Source: Liolophura sinensis
Lineage: Eukaryota > Mollusca > Polyplacophora > Chitonida > Chitonidae
Direction: 5' to 3'
Assembly (NCBI RefSeq): GCF_032854445.1
Contig: NC_088295.1
Location: 64,463,249 to 64,527,248, forward strand
DNA: 64,000 nt
The translations under genes and the position numbers were made by a program. The notes below the pieces were generated by a model that saw only the letters and a list, made by a program, of their open reading frames with translations, did no database searches and had not been told where the DNA came from. Below are positions 1 to 12,000 of the stretch, piece by piece. Position 1 is the first letter of the stretch. Every line of letters starts with the position of its first letter.

Positions 1-1825
1 ATAAGGTAAGCAAAAGTTTAATTTCTAAATTCGAAAAATAAGCTTTAAGATTGCGTATTAAAGTTTGACGGAAGTCAGAAATTGCTTTGTGGAATCGCCA
101 TGAGCATGAAACAGGGCGGACTTCATACTGACTTCTCCATTCTGTTGTTAGAAGAGGGTTTGATGACACAAGCTCACATATATTTTAAACTCTTAAAACT
201 TGCAGATTATGTATACTGTAAATGTTAGTGAAATTTTCTTGTTGGGCAAAATACCCCTTAAAGAATCGCTATTCATATATACTTAGTTAGGATAGCATAT
301 ACGGCTTGATTGGCCAGCAGCAGCTAGGCCAGTAAAGACTCCATTTCAAAACTTCACCTCTCTTGCCACACCTGTTTTATACAACTGAGCAGGTAACAGC
401 TATAGTGTAGTTGTTCAAGTCATATCATAGAAACAATTGCTTGTGATCCTGCTCAAATTGAATCTAGGATGATTCACTTATATGTATAAAGAAATAAAAC
501 CACAAAGAGAATGTTTGCACTGTACGTCTGTTCTATATACACAAGTTATAGTGTTAAATGTTATCAAATAAGTCAAGAAATTTAAATCCTTGAATGTTAC
601 TATATATGTATATACATTCTTACCAGTTGTCAGAGCAACAATCATGTTTACATTGCTGATTGTAAAACGATGGGTCATTGCAATGAGTTTACCAAAAGAG
701 AGTGGAAGTGGTACATGTGTATTATTTAAAAAGATTCTCGAGAGAAAATGTTAATAATTTAAGGAACACTTCAGCAAAAGTTCACAAAGCGCTGTGAAGA
801 GACCCTATACATGTACACACTTTAATGGTCCAAATAAGTACTGCTAATTCTGTAACTATTCAACAGATAATGGTGATGGTCTAGAATAAATTTCTCCACA
901 ATTTTGTGTTCTAAATTTGACCGAGACAGCATAAGCCTTTTGGCCGATGATTACTTTATTAAGGGAAAACTTCAAGTGGAACTAAATGGAAAGCCAAATT
1001 TTTTTTCCTTTTGTAAGGGAAACACACATTACATTACAAAACAACAGCTGGCAGATTCTATCCTAGCAGGTTAAGGCAGCCGTCCAGCATGATGAAAAAC
1101 CGAAATGAGAATGTCATGTAACAGTAGATGCCCCCGAGGCCTAATGTCTGGTCAGTTTTCCTTATAGGGGCGTTGTGACCCTCATGGCTGACTGAATGGA
1201 TATCCCACAGACTGACCAACAGCGTTACAGTACGGTTGGGTGAACGACTTGCTCAAGGAAGCCTGATGCTAAACTACGAATAATTTTCTCCTTTTTTCCA
1301 CTGATTAATCGGACCAGTCATTGGTCAGTATTGTAACATGCTTTGATGAGACCAGTGTTGACCTGTTTATCCGGGATCTGCTTATAGGGCTATAAATCCG
1401 TCCAACATTCTGGACAACACTTCAAATGAAAGTCTGACAAATTGACCAGGTGGGAGCTTTGGAGCTTAATGAACTCTGGCCATTCTGCTGACACAGAGGC
1501 TGACTGATGAGATTTAGGATCCTAAACTGTCTAATTCAGCTAAGTCCAAAAACAATAGCCTAACATGCACACTGGGACTTCTTCTACTGCCATCACCTAC
1601 TTTATAATAATGTAAGCATACCCTCAGTATGCCATGAGTTCAGCTTCCTTGGGCTTTTTCCACAATGCATGTCCATATAACAAGTGCTTTATTACTTGTG
1701 TTGCTTCCTTCACCAATTTTACAACATTTAAACACAGTTTACATTTCTCTAAAATTGTAGTCAGTAGATGCAGCATTATAAGTCAAATCCTGACTGAATA
1801 TTTAAAATTTGAATCCAACTCTCTT
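1..1825. other. gene-less stretch, unique A+T-rich DNA
   Basis: No open frame here looks like a protein and no repeat is evident. The part from about 1130 to 1460 is less A+T-rich and contains a cluster of TGACCA/TGGTCA-type half sites, including GACCA and TGGTC separated by five bases at 1312-1326. Their meaning is unknown. Confidence 0.6.
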
Positions 1826-2235
1826 GCTGGATTGGCTGCACCTTGCAGTCTGGTGCCTGGCAATGGTACGTGGTAGTTCACTTAAAGCAGCCTGAAAATG
1901 GTGCGTGGTAGTTCACTTAAAGCAGCCTGGCAATGGTACGTGGTAGTTCACTTAAAGCAGCCTGGCAATGGCATGTGGTAGTTTACTTAAAGCAGCCTGG
2001 ATTGGCTGCACCTTGAAGTCAGGTGCCTGGCAATGGTACATGGTAGTTTACTTAAAGCAGCCTGGCAATGGTACGTGGTAGTTGACTTAAAGCAGCCTGG
2101 ACTGGCTGCACCTTGAAGTCAGATGCCTGGCAATGGTACGTTGTAGTTCACTTAAAGGCGCCTGGCAATGGTACGTGCTAGTTTACTTGAAGCAGCCTGG
2201 CAATGGTACGTGGTAGTTTACTTAAAGCAGCCTGG
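1826..2235. repeat. higher-order minisatellite (35-bp A units, 30-bp B units)
   Basis: Two unit types alternate in head-to-tail register and share the first bases CCTGG. Unit A is 35 bp (CCTGGCAATGGTACGTGGTA at its start) and unit B is 30 bp (core ATTGGCTGCACCTTGAAGTC). The order is B (1826-1855), four A (1856-1995), B (1996-2025), two A (2026-2095), B (2096-2125), three A (2126-2230), then a partial CCTGG. Every A is exactly 35 bp and every B exactly 30 bp, with scattered substitutions only. The open frame crossing the left edge is incidental. Confidence 0.95.
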
Positions 2236-2754
2236 TTTCCTTCATCCAAAAACTAGACCACTGTCATATTTTAAGTGAAACGTTCTTGTGTAAGACAGAT
2301 AAATACATGTACTGTACTCCTGTATTTATACTGAGGATATTTTTGCTGATATTTACTGCCTGTCTGTTTGCCTCTCTGCAGCTTGATAGAGAATGTTCTG
2401 CAGAGATTTAGACGAAAATATGTGCATGTCAGGATTAGGTTAAGGACAATTCTTAACCTTTTACATGTAGCAAACAATACAGACTATTGTGCCCTTGTCT
2501 GGGCTGTGGGAATTTGAATCATTTGAATTTGGGAGCTGTGGTAAAGGTGTGTGCTCTCCCGGTGTCTTCTGTGGTTCTTTGTAAAATTTCCCATAAACAT
2601 GCGGATAAAAATAAGTTCAAACATGTTAGTACACAAATTAATCCTCTTTAAATGTCAATCTTGTAATATCTTTAATTTGGTTAGAAACAAAAAAGAGAGC
2701 TTATATGAAAACTTTTCTAGAGAGGGCTCATATTAAATAGAACTGGTATGGATG
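2236..2754. other. gene-less stretch
   Basis: Unique A+T-rich sequence between two tandem arrays. I see no gene, RNA or mobile-element signature in it. Confidence 0.6.
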
Positions 2755-3335
2755 ACAATTTCATTCAGTTTTGAGTTCCTCTCCGTATTTGGAGTGTGTG
2801 ACATGTAGCCATATTAACAGGAGATTGAACGAGTGTAAAATATTTTGTCCTGTTCTAAAGGAATCTGGACTTCCGTCTACATTTTGTTCTNNNNNNNNNN
2901 NNNNNNNNNNNNNNNNNNNNNNNNNNNNNNNNNNNNNNNNNNNNNNNNNNNNNNNNNNNNNNNNNNNNNNNNNNNNNNNNNNNNNNNNNNNNNNNNNNNN
3001 NNNNNNNNNNNNNNNNNNNNNNNNNNNNNNNNNNNNNNNNNNNNNNNNNNNNNNNNNNNNNNNNNNNNNNNNNNNNNNNNNNNNNNNNNNTCTGGACTTC
3101 CGTCTACATTTTGTCCTGTTCTAAAGGAATCTGGCCTTCCATCTACATCATCATGCTTTGAGCTATTCGATCCCCGATTTCAGTTTCAAGTTTCTCTCCC
3201 TATTTGGAGTGTTTGACATATAGCAATTTTAACAGAACAATGAATGAGTGCAAAAAATTTTGTCCTATTCAAAAGGAACCTGGCCTTCTGTCTACATCAC
3301 TCTGCTCTGAGCCATTCGATCCTCAATTTCTTACA
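2755..3335. repeat. 150-bp tandem repeat with internal 39-bp sub-repeat
   Basis: A block containing TATTTGGAGTG and TGTCTACAT-like motifs occurs at about 2781-2880 and again at about 3196-3298. A second block containing GAGC-ATTCGATCC occurs at about 3145-3190 and 3295-3330, so the outer unit is about 150 bp. Within the first unit, a 39-bp sub-repeat (TCTGGACTTCCGTCTACATT and following) is repeated on both sides of the assembly gap. Open frames running through this block are artefacts of the repeat and the Ns. Confidence 0.85.
2891..3090. other. assembly gap (200 N)
   Basis: Exactly 200 N, a round number that suggests a placeholder of unknown true size. Both gap edges lie inside the same 39-bp sub-repeat, so the missing sequence is most likely more copies of it. 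Confidence 0.98.
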
Positions 3336-5126
3336 AACAATAGGTTCAGCTACGCTGAAAATTTTGTCAATGAAAAAAATCAATGAAGACACTACATTTG
3401 AAGCTTCCCATTGGCCAACACTGATTATATCATGTACGTTCACTTGTAATGAAGTTTGACAGAGCTTAGAACCATCAGGTTTTAATTGTCATTGGTGGAG
3501 AAAGTACAGCTGTCCATATGCACTACATGACCTTTAAACCCATAATTACAGTACAAAACCACTCATTGCTGAGTAGTTCATAGCTGTAGTCCCTCAACCT
3601 AACTATGGAAGCTTACAGGAACCAAAGGAATGGGTGCTATAACAGAAAAATAATGCTTTAATTTTCTCATTGTAATTTAGTCTCATACTTGTTAACCAAG
3701 TGTTGATGGTAACTGTTAATCCTGCATGCACATTTCCTGTGAAACAGTAATGGTGTAGGAGATACATTCACTAGTACATGTCCAATGAGCTGACCAAATA
3801 CCCCTTGTGTTATAGGACTGGTAATGAACAGATCAAATCCACTTTTCACTTTAACCTCTATACCAAGCATGCAGCTGAACCTATAGTACAAGTACAAGCA
3901 AATTCATCACATTTTTAACTTGGGTGGCCGGTGTTCATGATGAGAAATTGTGTTAGAAGTGACAAACAGACAAGATCCAATGTGGAGCATTGTAATATGT
4001 GGATGGGAAAAACAGCTATACTAACTGTTACCATTTAAAGAGGAGATAAAGATTGGAGACCTCAGACACAGACCTATTTGAATGTCATCCCTCGACACCT
4101 GCGACTCAATCACATCAGTTGTGCTGCAGCAACAAGACTCGAACAAAATGACTTTCTGACATCTTACAGCACAGGCGTTCATGAACGATTGATGGATGGG
4201 GAAAAAAAAAGACTCCCTGTCGTATCATTCCCGAACCCAGACAGCTTACACCACTTGTTTACTGACTTGATTGATTTATCACTTGCCTCTTCGTAAGAAG
4301 TGATATCTTGACTTGTACTGATCGAGTTCAAGGGGAATACAAAGGTACACATTGTCTATATTCAAGTAGGAAGAAAATATACGTAACAAAAAATTACTGA
4401 ATACATCCGAATTTGTTTCACCCGTAGAAGGTTAAATGACTTTAATTAGCAATTTAGAGAGTTTGATAAAAACATATCTTACCTGGACTGACAGCACTGA
4501 CTGTATGCGAGAGATACAATATATAAAATATTACCCCCTGTTGAAATGTCTGCATCTGAAAAATATAAGGGTAACAGGGTTTTGAGTGACAATGTAAACA
4601 GTGTTTGAACATAACAAGAGCAGGCTATGTATAAAACACATATATATGTACCTCAATCTATGAAATTTTAAGAACAACACTTGGCATTTACCTGCATACA
4701 ATCGGCTTCACATTACAAAACAATTTTCCCTGTGCAATGTGGTGTTTTAACATGTGGCACACGTTCAATCAGAATTAAATGGTAATCTAATCCTAATGAT
4801 ATCAACAAAAGTTTGACCTACAATTAAAGCATTCTTAGCACTTTTAGAATGCTTTTCTCTTGTAAGATTCATATGTTGTTTTGAAACTGGTATCACTGTT
4901 TGAATCAACTGAATGCCACACATGTAACTAAAGCCTGCAAAGGTAGCAACAGTCATGCCCAATACATGGGCCACAATCTGATGCTGCGATTTACATGCAG
5001 AAAGTTTTGAGTACTGATTTGATTAAGTATCTGTCAGCGGAAGTTAATTTCAGAGAAAATCTGACCGGCGAAGTCGTCTGCTAGACAAATAAGCATCAGT
5101 ATTCATGATGATATAACCATGCAGCC
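3336..5126. other. gene-less stretch
   Basis: Unique sequence. The part from about 4040 to 4310 is slightly richer in G+C and has a 72-codon open frame, but no domain or splice context that I trust. Otherwise nothing is seen. Confidence 0.55.
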
Positions 5127-5330
5127 TTAGAGTGATGAATGGGACCCCCTGTTATCAAAACTGCACTGGGGCGCAGTTGGTGCAGGGTTCCACATTATGT
5201 AACCACGGCAACAGCGCCAACCTTTAGTCCACATGTGGCTCTCTATCTGCCAGCCCTGCCAGGCTAAATAGCTAAAAGGTATAGGGCTTAAACTATCAAT
5301 TGTAGTGGTTAACCCCAGTTCAGACAACTC
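5127..5330. promoter_or_regulatory. possible regulatory block with RFX-type X-box
   Basis: A G+C-richer block that contains GTAACCACGGCAAC at 5199-5212. This fits the RFX X-box consensus GTNRCC, two bases, RGYAAC in full. RFX sites of this kind control ciliary genes in animals, but no ciliary gene is visible nearby and a single site proves little. Confidence 0.25.
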
Positions 5331-8300
5331 TTGACTTTTTCTCTTGTGCTTCTTGCTCAGTCAATTCTATTACGTGGGAAGAGTAAATGGTAGCCATGTC
5401 ATACAGAAAGGACAGGAAACATCTGAACTCTCTTGTATTTTCTTCAACATATTTATCAACATTAACAAAGCTCAGATGCAAAAAGATTGTGTACGACCAT
5501 AACAGTTCACAAAGACAGGCCAAAAAACATAACAAAAAAAAAAAAAGCAGAAGAAAATGAGGAAAAATAGAAATTTTCTCCCCCATCTCTCCAGTTCCAA
5601 GCAATCATCCCTTTCACTTTGAGTGGTTTCCTTATATTACATTTTTTTCTTATTGGAGTAAAGCTAAATGTACCAATAAATGTAAGGGGTCAAACCATGT
5701 AAGCATTAATTCAACTGAATAACAATGAACCATTTAAGTTTGCTCTTACAAAATAAACACTGATTACCAAATTTCATTACATCACTACATATTAAGAGTA
5801 TATGAAGGTTCCACATGGAATAATGGATTTCTAGGCAAGTGAAAAATATAGCCATTCTTGCAGGTCTTAATAAGCATAGAAATAAAAAATTAAACTTGAC
5901 GCAGGCTTCAGAATGTCAGTAGAAAAAGACATTATTATTAGGAATTATATAAAGTAAGCAAGAAACTTTATAGGAGATATTTTATAAGTTTAAGTTAAAA
6001 TCTGTCCGTATAATTAACCTGTGGATTATAATATGTCAAAATTTTATGTGGAATTTTTGACAAAAATTTATCCAATACAATTAAACTGAACTAAATTAAA
6101 CAGAAATAAGTAAATTAAGCTATTTACTCATGCTTTCATTCAGATCAGGAGATAAAAGACAGTAGATCAACTCAAATTAAATTTAAAAGAATCTGAATTT
6201 CATAGCCAATACTTGTCCTCCAATTTAAATTATTTAATTAAATTTAATTTAATTAAATTTCCTTTATGTAGGGATTGTTCAGAGGTTTAAGGTAGATGTT
6301 TGGAAACTATATAACTGTTATACCAGGTGGCCTTATACCCATTGATCACATAGATTACCCTTCCAATAAAATACCATCTGCGCACCAAAACACAGAGTGT
6401 GGCGTTACTCACTTCTCACACCCAGCAGCCACAAGATGTTGTTTTGACTGGCCAAATGGCTATCTGACTATAGTTTCAACGTTTTTCTTTCACCATAGCC
6501 TCCAGAGCTCAAAGCCTTTTTTTTTTGCCTTCCAAGAATATTAGGTTTTCTTGGTAACATCTTCTCAAGGAATGAAGAGGTTAAGAGGTTCATTTTCTAC
6601 AGCGGTGTTTGAGAGGCCAAGTTCTTCTTACAGCACCACACATATGCTACCACCATCTGTTTGGTTTATCTACTTTTCATACGGGCATCATATACTACAG
6701 TTTTCTACTTCGAGGGTGGCAGAGAGAAAGGGACAGGAGGCATCCAAGCACTAAAAGACACTGAGTCTTACTAAACTTTATTTGCCTAAATCATAATTAT
6801 AGCTGAAGCCGTGAACTGTTGTCCTTTTATAGATATCTAAATGAAGTCAAGATGAGCACTAAATTGCCACGTTAGATAGGTACACTTCAAAATCAGTAAA
6901 TATTACATCTGCATGTACATTGTGTTTTAGCTTAAACATCATACAACTGTCTCTCACAGCCTTCATGCACATGTACATTATAGTGGATAATGATCTACTA
7001 ACTGACCACAAATTTTGAGTCAGAAAGTGCATTTTTAGAGGCAAAGTAAATGTCATAAAATTTTGGCAGTAAACTTACTTCTTTTCATTAGGATATTATA
7101 TCAAAACATCTTTCTAACATCAATAGAACTCTCTGCACACCTCAAAAGGTGGACCTTAGTCAAGGACAAAATATTAGATCATTTACAAAATTAAGGGGTA
7201 TTATGTTGTATGTACCACACTTCATAATAAACAAACAGAATTAAGGCTTTAGGGAAAAAAAAACCTCCAACAAACTTGCCTAAAATATGCTGCAGACCAG
7301 CCAATAACACTTTACTTCAAACTACATTACTGCATATAAAGCTACATTCAAAGATAGGCTGCATTTTGACATCTGCTTTAATGTATGATCCATGAGAAAG
7401 GGGCTGGTGTATAGCATGAGCTGGATTTAAATACGACAAATTGAAGCAAAAGCCAGATATAAGTAAGTGAGCTGGGTTTAATCATGAATTAGGTTCAAGA
7501 TTCAAAGATAATTAGGTCAGTTTGACCTACATGTAGGTGGTGGATTCCTCGTGATGATCAGAAACTGCCTGACCACTCAGGATCCCAAAAATGCTATGGG
7601 TACGTGTATGACCAATTTTATATAAAACGATCTATTATTATTTGTTTGTAAAGTTTTCTATGATTTAGTGTCATTTCCCCATAAATGCTGCGATACATGG
7701 CCTGCCTTAATTAGATCTCATCATCTGATGGAAAATTTATGTATTGAGCCCTACAAAAATGGCATCCAGTTTGCCACATAAAAAATGGCATCTTGACTGT
7801 CACATAAAAATAGACTTACAAAGCAAAGAACTCATGTATGGCGTTCGTGTCTCGCACATGTATACATGGTGCAAAAATATGGTAGATCAGTGCAAATGCC
7901 AGTGTCAACTCTCCTTACAGTACATGTGAATCATACTTATGTGTAGTCCTGTGAACGTTTGCACGTAGAAATGTTAAAAACAAGAATCCAATATACACAC
8001 CAACATCTGCAACTTCTAGCAAAATAATCCTACCTCGTCAAACACAGCAAAAAAAATGCTTCATAAATAAACAATGGCCAATCATGTGATTTCCAACATA
8101 TACAAAATGTACATGACTAACGCCTGCATGGTCTCAAGACCATGTGTGGCACAGGACACTTGTGTCATGAAAAGCAAATTTCTTCCATATTCAGCTGTAT
8201 AATGTTTATTCAAACATGCAAGGTTTTCTTCAACAACACATGCACAAAAAACATTTGTCTCCAGATCCAAACAGCATTTTTTACAGCTATAACTTTCTGT

Positions 8301-8699
8301 TTGTGCTTTGATGCAACTGAAGCATATAATTACATTTTATGTACACAACACAAATGTGCCCTGTGTACCAATACCCATGTGATAGTCAATTAAGAATTTT
8401 TGCTATGTATGCAGTATATCTGGCACAGAGGCAGAAAAAGTTAAAAGACAAAATACAGTATATTCCTTTTTTTCTTTTGAAACAAAATATTATGTCACTT
8501 AACATTCCAATGTGATAATGAAATGGAAATGTAGATGAAAAAAAAAAAAAAAAAATAAAGCAATCATTATAAACTGTGTCTAAAAATCTTAACAGGTAAT
8601 AATAAATCATGCCTCAATTGAAATATGCAAATCAGAACTGAAAACACTTGGGTACACATACAACCTGTACAATTCTGTTTGGTTACATTTGTTTTACAG
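5331..8699. other. gene-less stretch, strongly A+T-rich
   Basis: Unique sequence with low-complexity patches: an AATTTAATTAAA-type palindromic block at about 6219-6262 and an 18-base A run at 8538-8555. At 8127-8144 two 8-bp inverted arms (CATGGTCT) are separated by two bases. No gene is seen. Confidence 0.55.
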
Positions 8700-9060
8700 G
8701 GAGATACCTTTCTTCACTCCAATACCTTAGGCTCGGCCTTTTGGGCACAGTGTCAACATATTTATCCACCCGTTATCATGGCCTTTGTCCTGTAAATCCA
8801 ACACGTCTTCGAAAGCCAATTAACTCCATTGATACGCGACGGAGTGAATATTTCTCTGAACGTGACAGCTCAAGGAATTATGCCTGCCTCAATCACGCCT
8901 TTTGACTTCCGTTCCAGCATGTTTGGGACAATCCGTAATTACATTAGCTCTACCTCCAATATATTGTGATGGCAGGGCAACCGTATCTCACTTCAGATGA
9001 TATGTAATTCTCAGTCAGCATCACAAGATTAGATGCTCATGGCAGCTTGCTCTTGACAGA
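8700..9060. promoter_or_regulatory. candidate conserved non-coding element
   Basis: This block has about 11 CpGs, unlike its A+T-rich neighbours, and several homeodomain-type cores (CAATTAAC near 8818, TAATTA at 8936-8941, GATTAGATG near 9028). It begins right after TTTGTTTTACAG, which could be a splice acceptor, and one frame stays open to 8905. The peptide resembles nothing I know, so enhancer-like sequence is the preferred reading. No conservation data are available here. Confidence 0.22.
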
Positions 9061-12000
9061 GGAAAGTAGGAAATATGTGAGTCAATCTTTCAGATAAAGG
9101 TAACAAATGTACATCTACCCATGATGCGGTAAAGTCTTATTTAGCAAAAACGATGGTTTGATAAAGTGATGATACTGATAGATACATAAAGGAATACACA
9201 CATTTGCCTGATTGCATGGTGAGACAAAAGTGGGTATAATTATGTAAAGATGGTCTGTCTGGCCCTCCTTAAATGAGAAAGACTGATGAAAATTTGATGG
9301 ACATATTTGTCAAAGACAGAAATTGCTTTTAAGGCCCTATTGGCCAATGTCACAATTTGGACAGGAGGTTGGTGTCTGTAAAGATTTGGATGTCTCCACT
9401 GCTCACGAGGGCATAGATTGTCTGTCGGAAGGAAGATAACACATTCAGTGACCCTCAGGCGTATTAAGAAATAATACAGAATGGTTGATAAAGGGTCTTA
9501 AGAGTCCCAGAAACTCCCAGAGGTGCCTGCTGGAGAGAAGAAATATGGTTATCTACCTATGCTCTCTTGCATTATTAATAAATCACATCAGAGTGGTTCG
9601 AAGACACGGCAGAATGATTGTTCCCAAAACCAGCTAGCTCTGCGAGGTCTGGCCCATCTATGCCCCCCTCCTCCTTTCAAACATTCTAATTTCTTATCAT
9701 GGCCTACGTTATCAAGCTGTCATGCTCTTTTAGGGCCTTCAACAATGACCCTAAGTGTTATGCCAATGAACCGTACATCTCTAACAGCCAAAGATCAAAA
9801 TCCCAAGCTATTTATCATACAGCTTAATTATGACAGCTCTAATGAAACAGTTCAGGGATTCAAACTTCTGATCACCATGAAGAAAGCTTGAGTCGACTGA
9901 TTGACCAGCTTCAAGAAGCCTGATGGCAGGAAGAAAGTACAGGTAGTTGTTTATGGAAGGTTGCTTCAAGTTTGTTCTGTGCGACTCAATACTTTATATA
10001 ACAACCAATCATGGAAATGTGTGCTGTTTCCTTGAATGCAGTCTAAAGCTGTGGAAGAAATTGTAAATTCATATCTTTCCCCATTGGTACCTCTAAGTTT
10101 CAGTAACAGAATGTCAATTAAAGTTGTGAATGATACTTACATTTATCACTCCTGCCTTGGAGCATTTTCGACAATTAGGTCAATGCACTGTGTCACCTTA
10201 TTCATAAAAACACTGGGTCAACATATTCTCTGCATGATCCAATATTTTTTTTGCACACATCTTAACTGTAATGCCTCTGTAAAGTACAGAGGCCATTTTT
10301 TTTTTCTCAATTACAAATTTGAAAATTGCACACACTGGGCAAGAACTGATCCAAAGTTGCAAATTTAGCCTAACCTTTGGAGTCCATTGCTCTGCATGTA
10401 GAGAGACAGACATTAATGAGACTACCTACTCTCGCCTTGTTCGCCTCGCATAAAATCCCCCTAGATTTCCGAGACAGACCACGGGCATCAAGGGCTGTAA
10501 TTACATCCCATCCATTCCTGTGTCTGATTAGGTCAAAGTTTTTAAAACGTGAAATGAGTTTTCCTAGACAAGTATCCAGCAGAATACAATGCAAAATTCA
10601 GGGCAGTGTGAGTTTCCAACAGAAGCCGTAAAGTTCGAAATTAGTTTTTACACCTTGAAGAGCGGAATAAAACCAGGCAAATAACAGTTTTGACGGTTAT
10701 CGCTTCAAAAGTATATGCTATATGGGGAGTCAAAAAAACCCAGAAAACAATAAATCTAGTATGCAGCGAATGCTACGTCCCTCAGTCATGTTAGTCATGA
10801 TGGAATTAAACCATGGAAATATAATGGGTGCCTATCAAAAATTTTCTTTCCAAGGCTGGTACTAAAACTGCGAAACTGAAAGACAAGTCTTTAATAACTG
10901 TACAGCCATGACTTTCCTCAATGAAACATGATCACTCCACGAGATGAGTACATTTCTCAAATACTGGTAACAGTGAATAATCATTTGGTTATTTATTCAT
11001 TCACACAGAAACCCCATTACTTCCATTTTCTTCTAAACATGTCATTCTAAAGGACATTTAAGCACTGCTCTTTAACAATGGCAGGCTTCCTGTAAGGTTT
11101 AACAATTACAGATGCTAGGCTCTAGTCTGTTCTCTTATTTCCCTTCTGTTCACGGACACTAATGATCAACTTCACCATGCAGAAGTCATTCTTCACCATG
11201 AAGGCTGAGTTATTTGAATTTTAATAGAGTTTGTCTCTTCAGCTCAGGAATCATGTCCAAATATATATACGTTATGGAAATCAAACTCATCACGCCTGTG
11301 AAGGAAATCTCCAGACAAAATTTTCATGATGTTCTGCCATTTTTCGTTTCCCTCTTTTATATCCTGCCTTGTCTGCGAGTGGAACAAGATATCACTCGGC
11401 GGAAATGACTTTGGTCAAATATAATGAAGAAATGTGTTTGCTAAATCCCAGTCCGTCGTTATTAATAATTGTGTGCTTTGTGGCCCCATAAATCTCCATT
11501 TAGTTCCGTTCGCCACCATGATGTAAGCAGGGAAAATGGCAGAGTAAGCATTTCCTGGAGAACTCCACGGCTATTGAATAAAACTAGAGAATTAATTACC
11601 TGGGAGGGCGACACCTCAGTGGTGTTTCCACTTGCTGCAGACACATTAATCACATTGCTCTGAGCCCAACAAAGTTCCTCTCCAGAAGTTCCTTGGATCC
11701 AAGGATGTTCCAATATTCAGATTCCAACATTGCATACACATGTGTACATACATACAAAAGTGAAATGCCTCTTTGGAAACTCTTACATCAACAAATATGA
11801 GGAATTTCATTCAATGGATGATACCAGTTTAAGGAGTTTTCTTCAAACGCCATCCTTCAACAAAATGGCATTTGCTAAAGACGTGTGGTTCCTACAGAAG
11901 CTGTATCCTGCTCCGAACAAAGTCTTTCTCATGCCCAATGGATTATGTTATGTCTGCTTTCTCCATTTAAAGAACATATATAAAAAAAAATACTTTGATG

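Noticed and set aside
2771-3216. Open frames of 117 and 123 codons crossing the N gap
   Set aside because: They consist mostly of undetermined residues over the 200-N gap and repeat units; no coding evidence remains.
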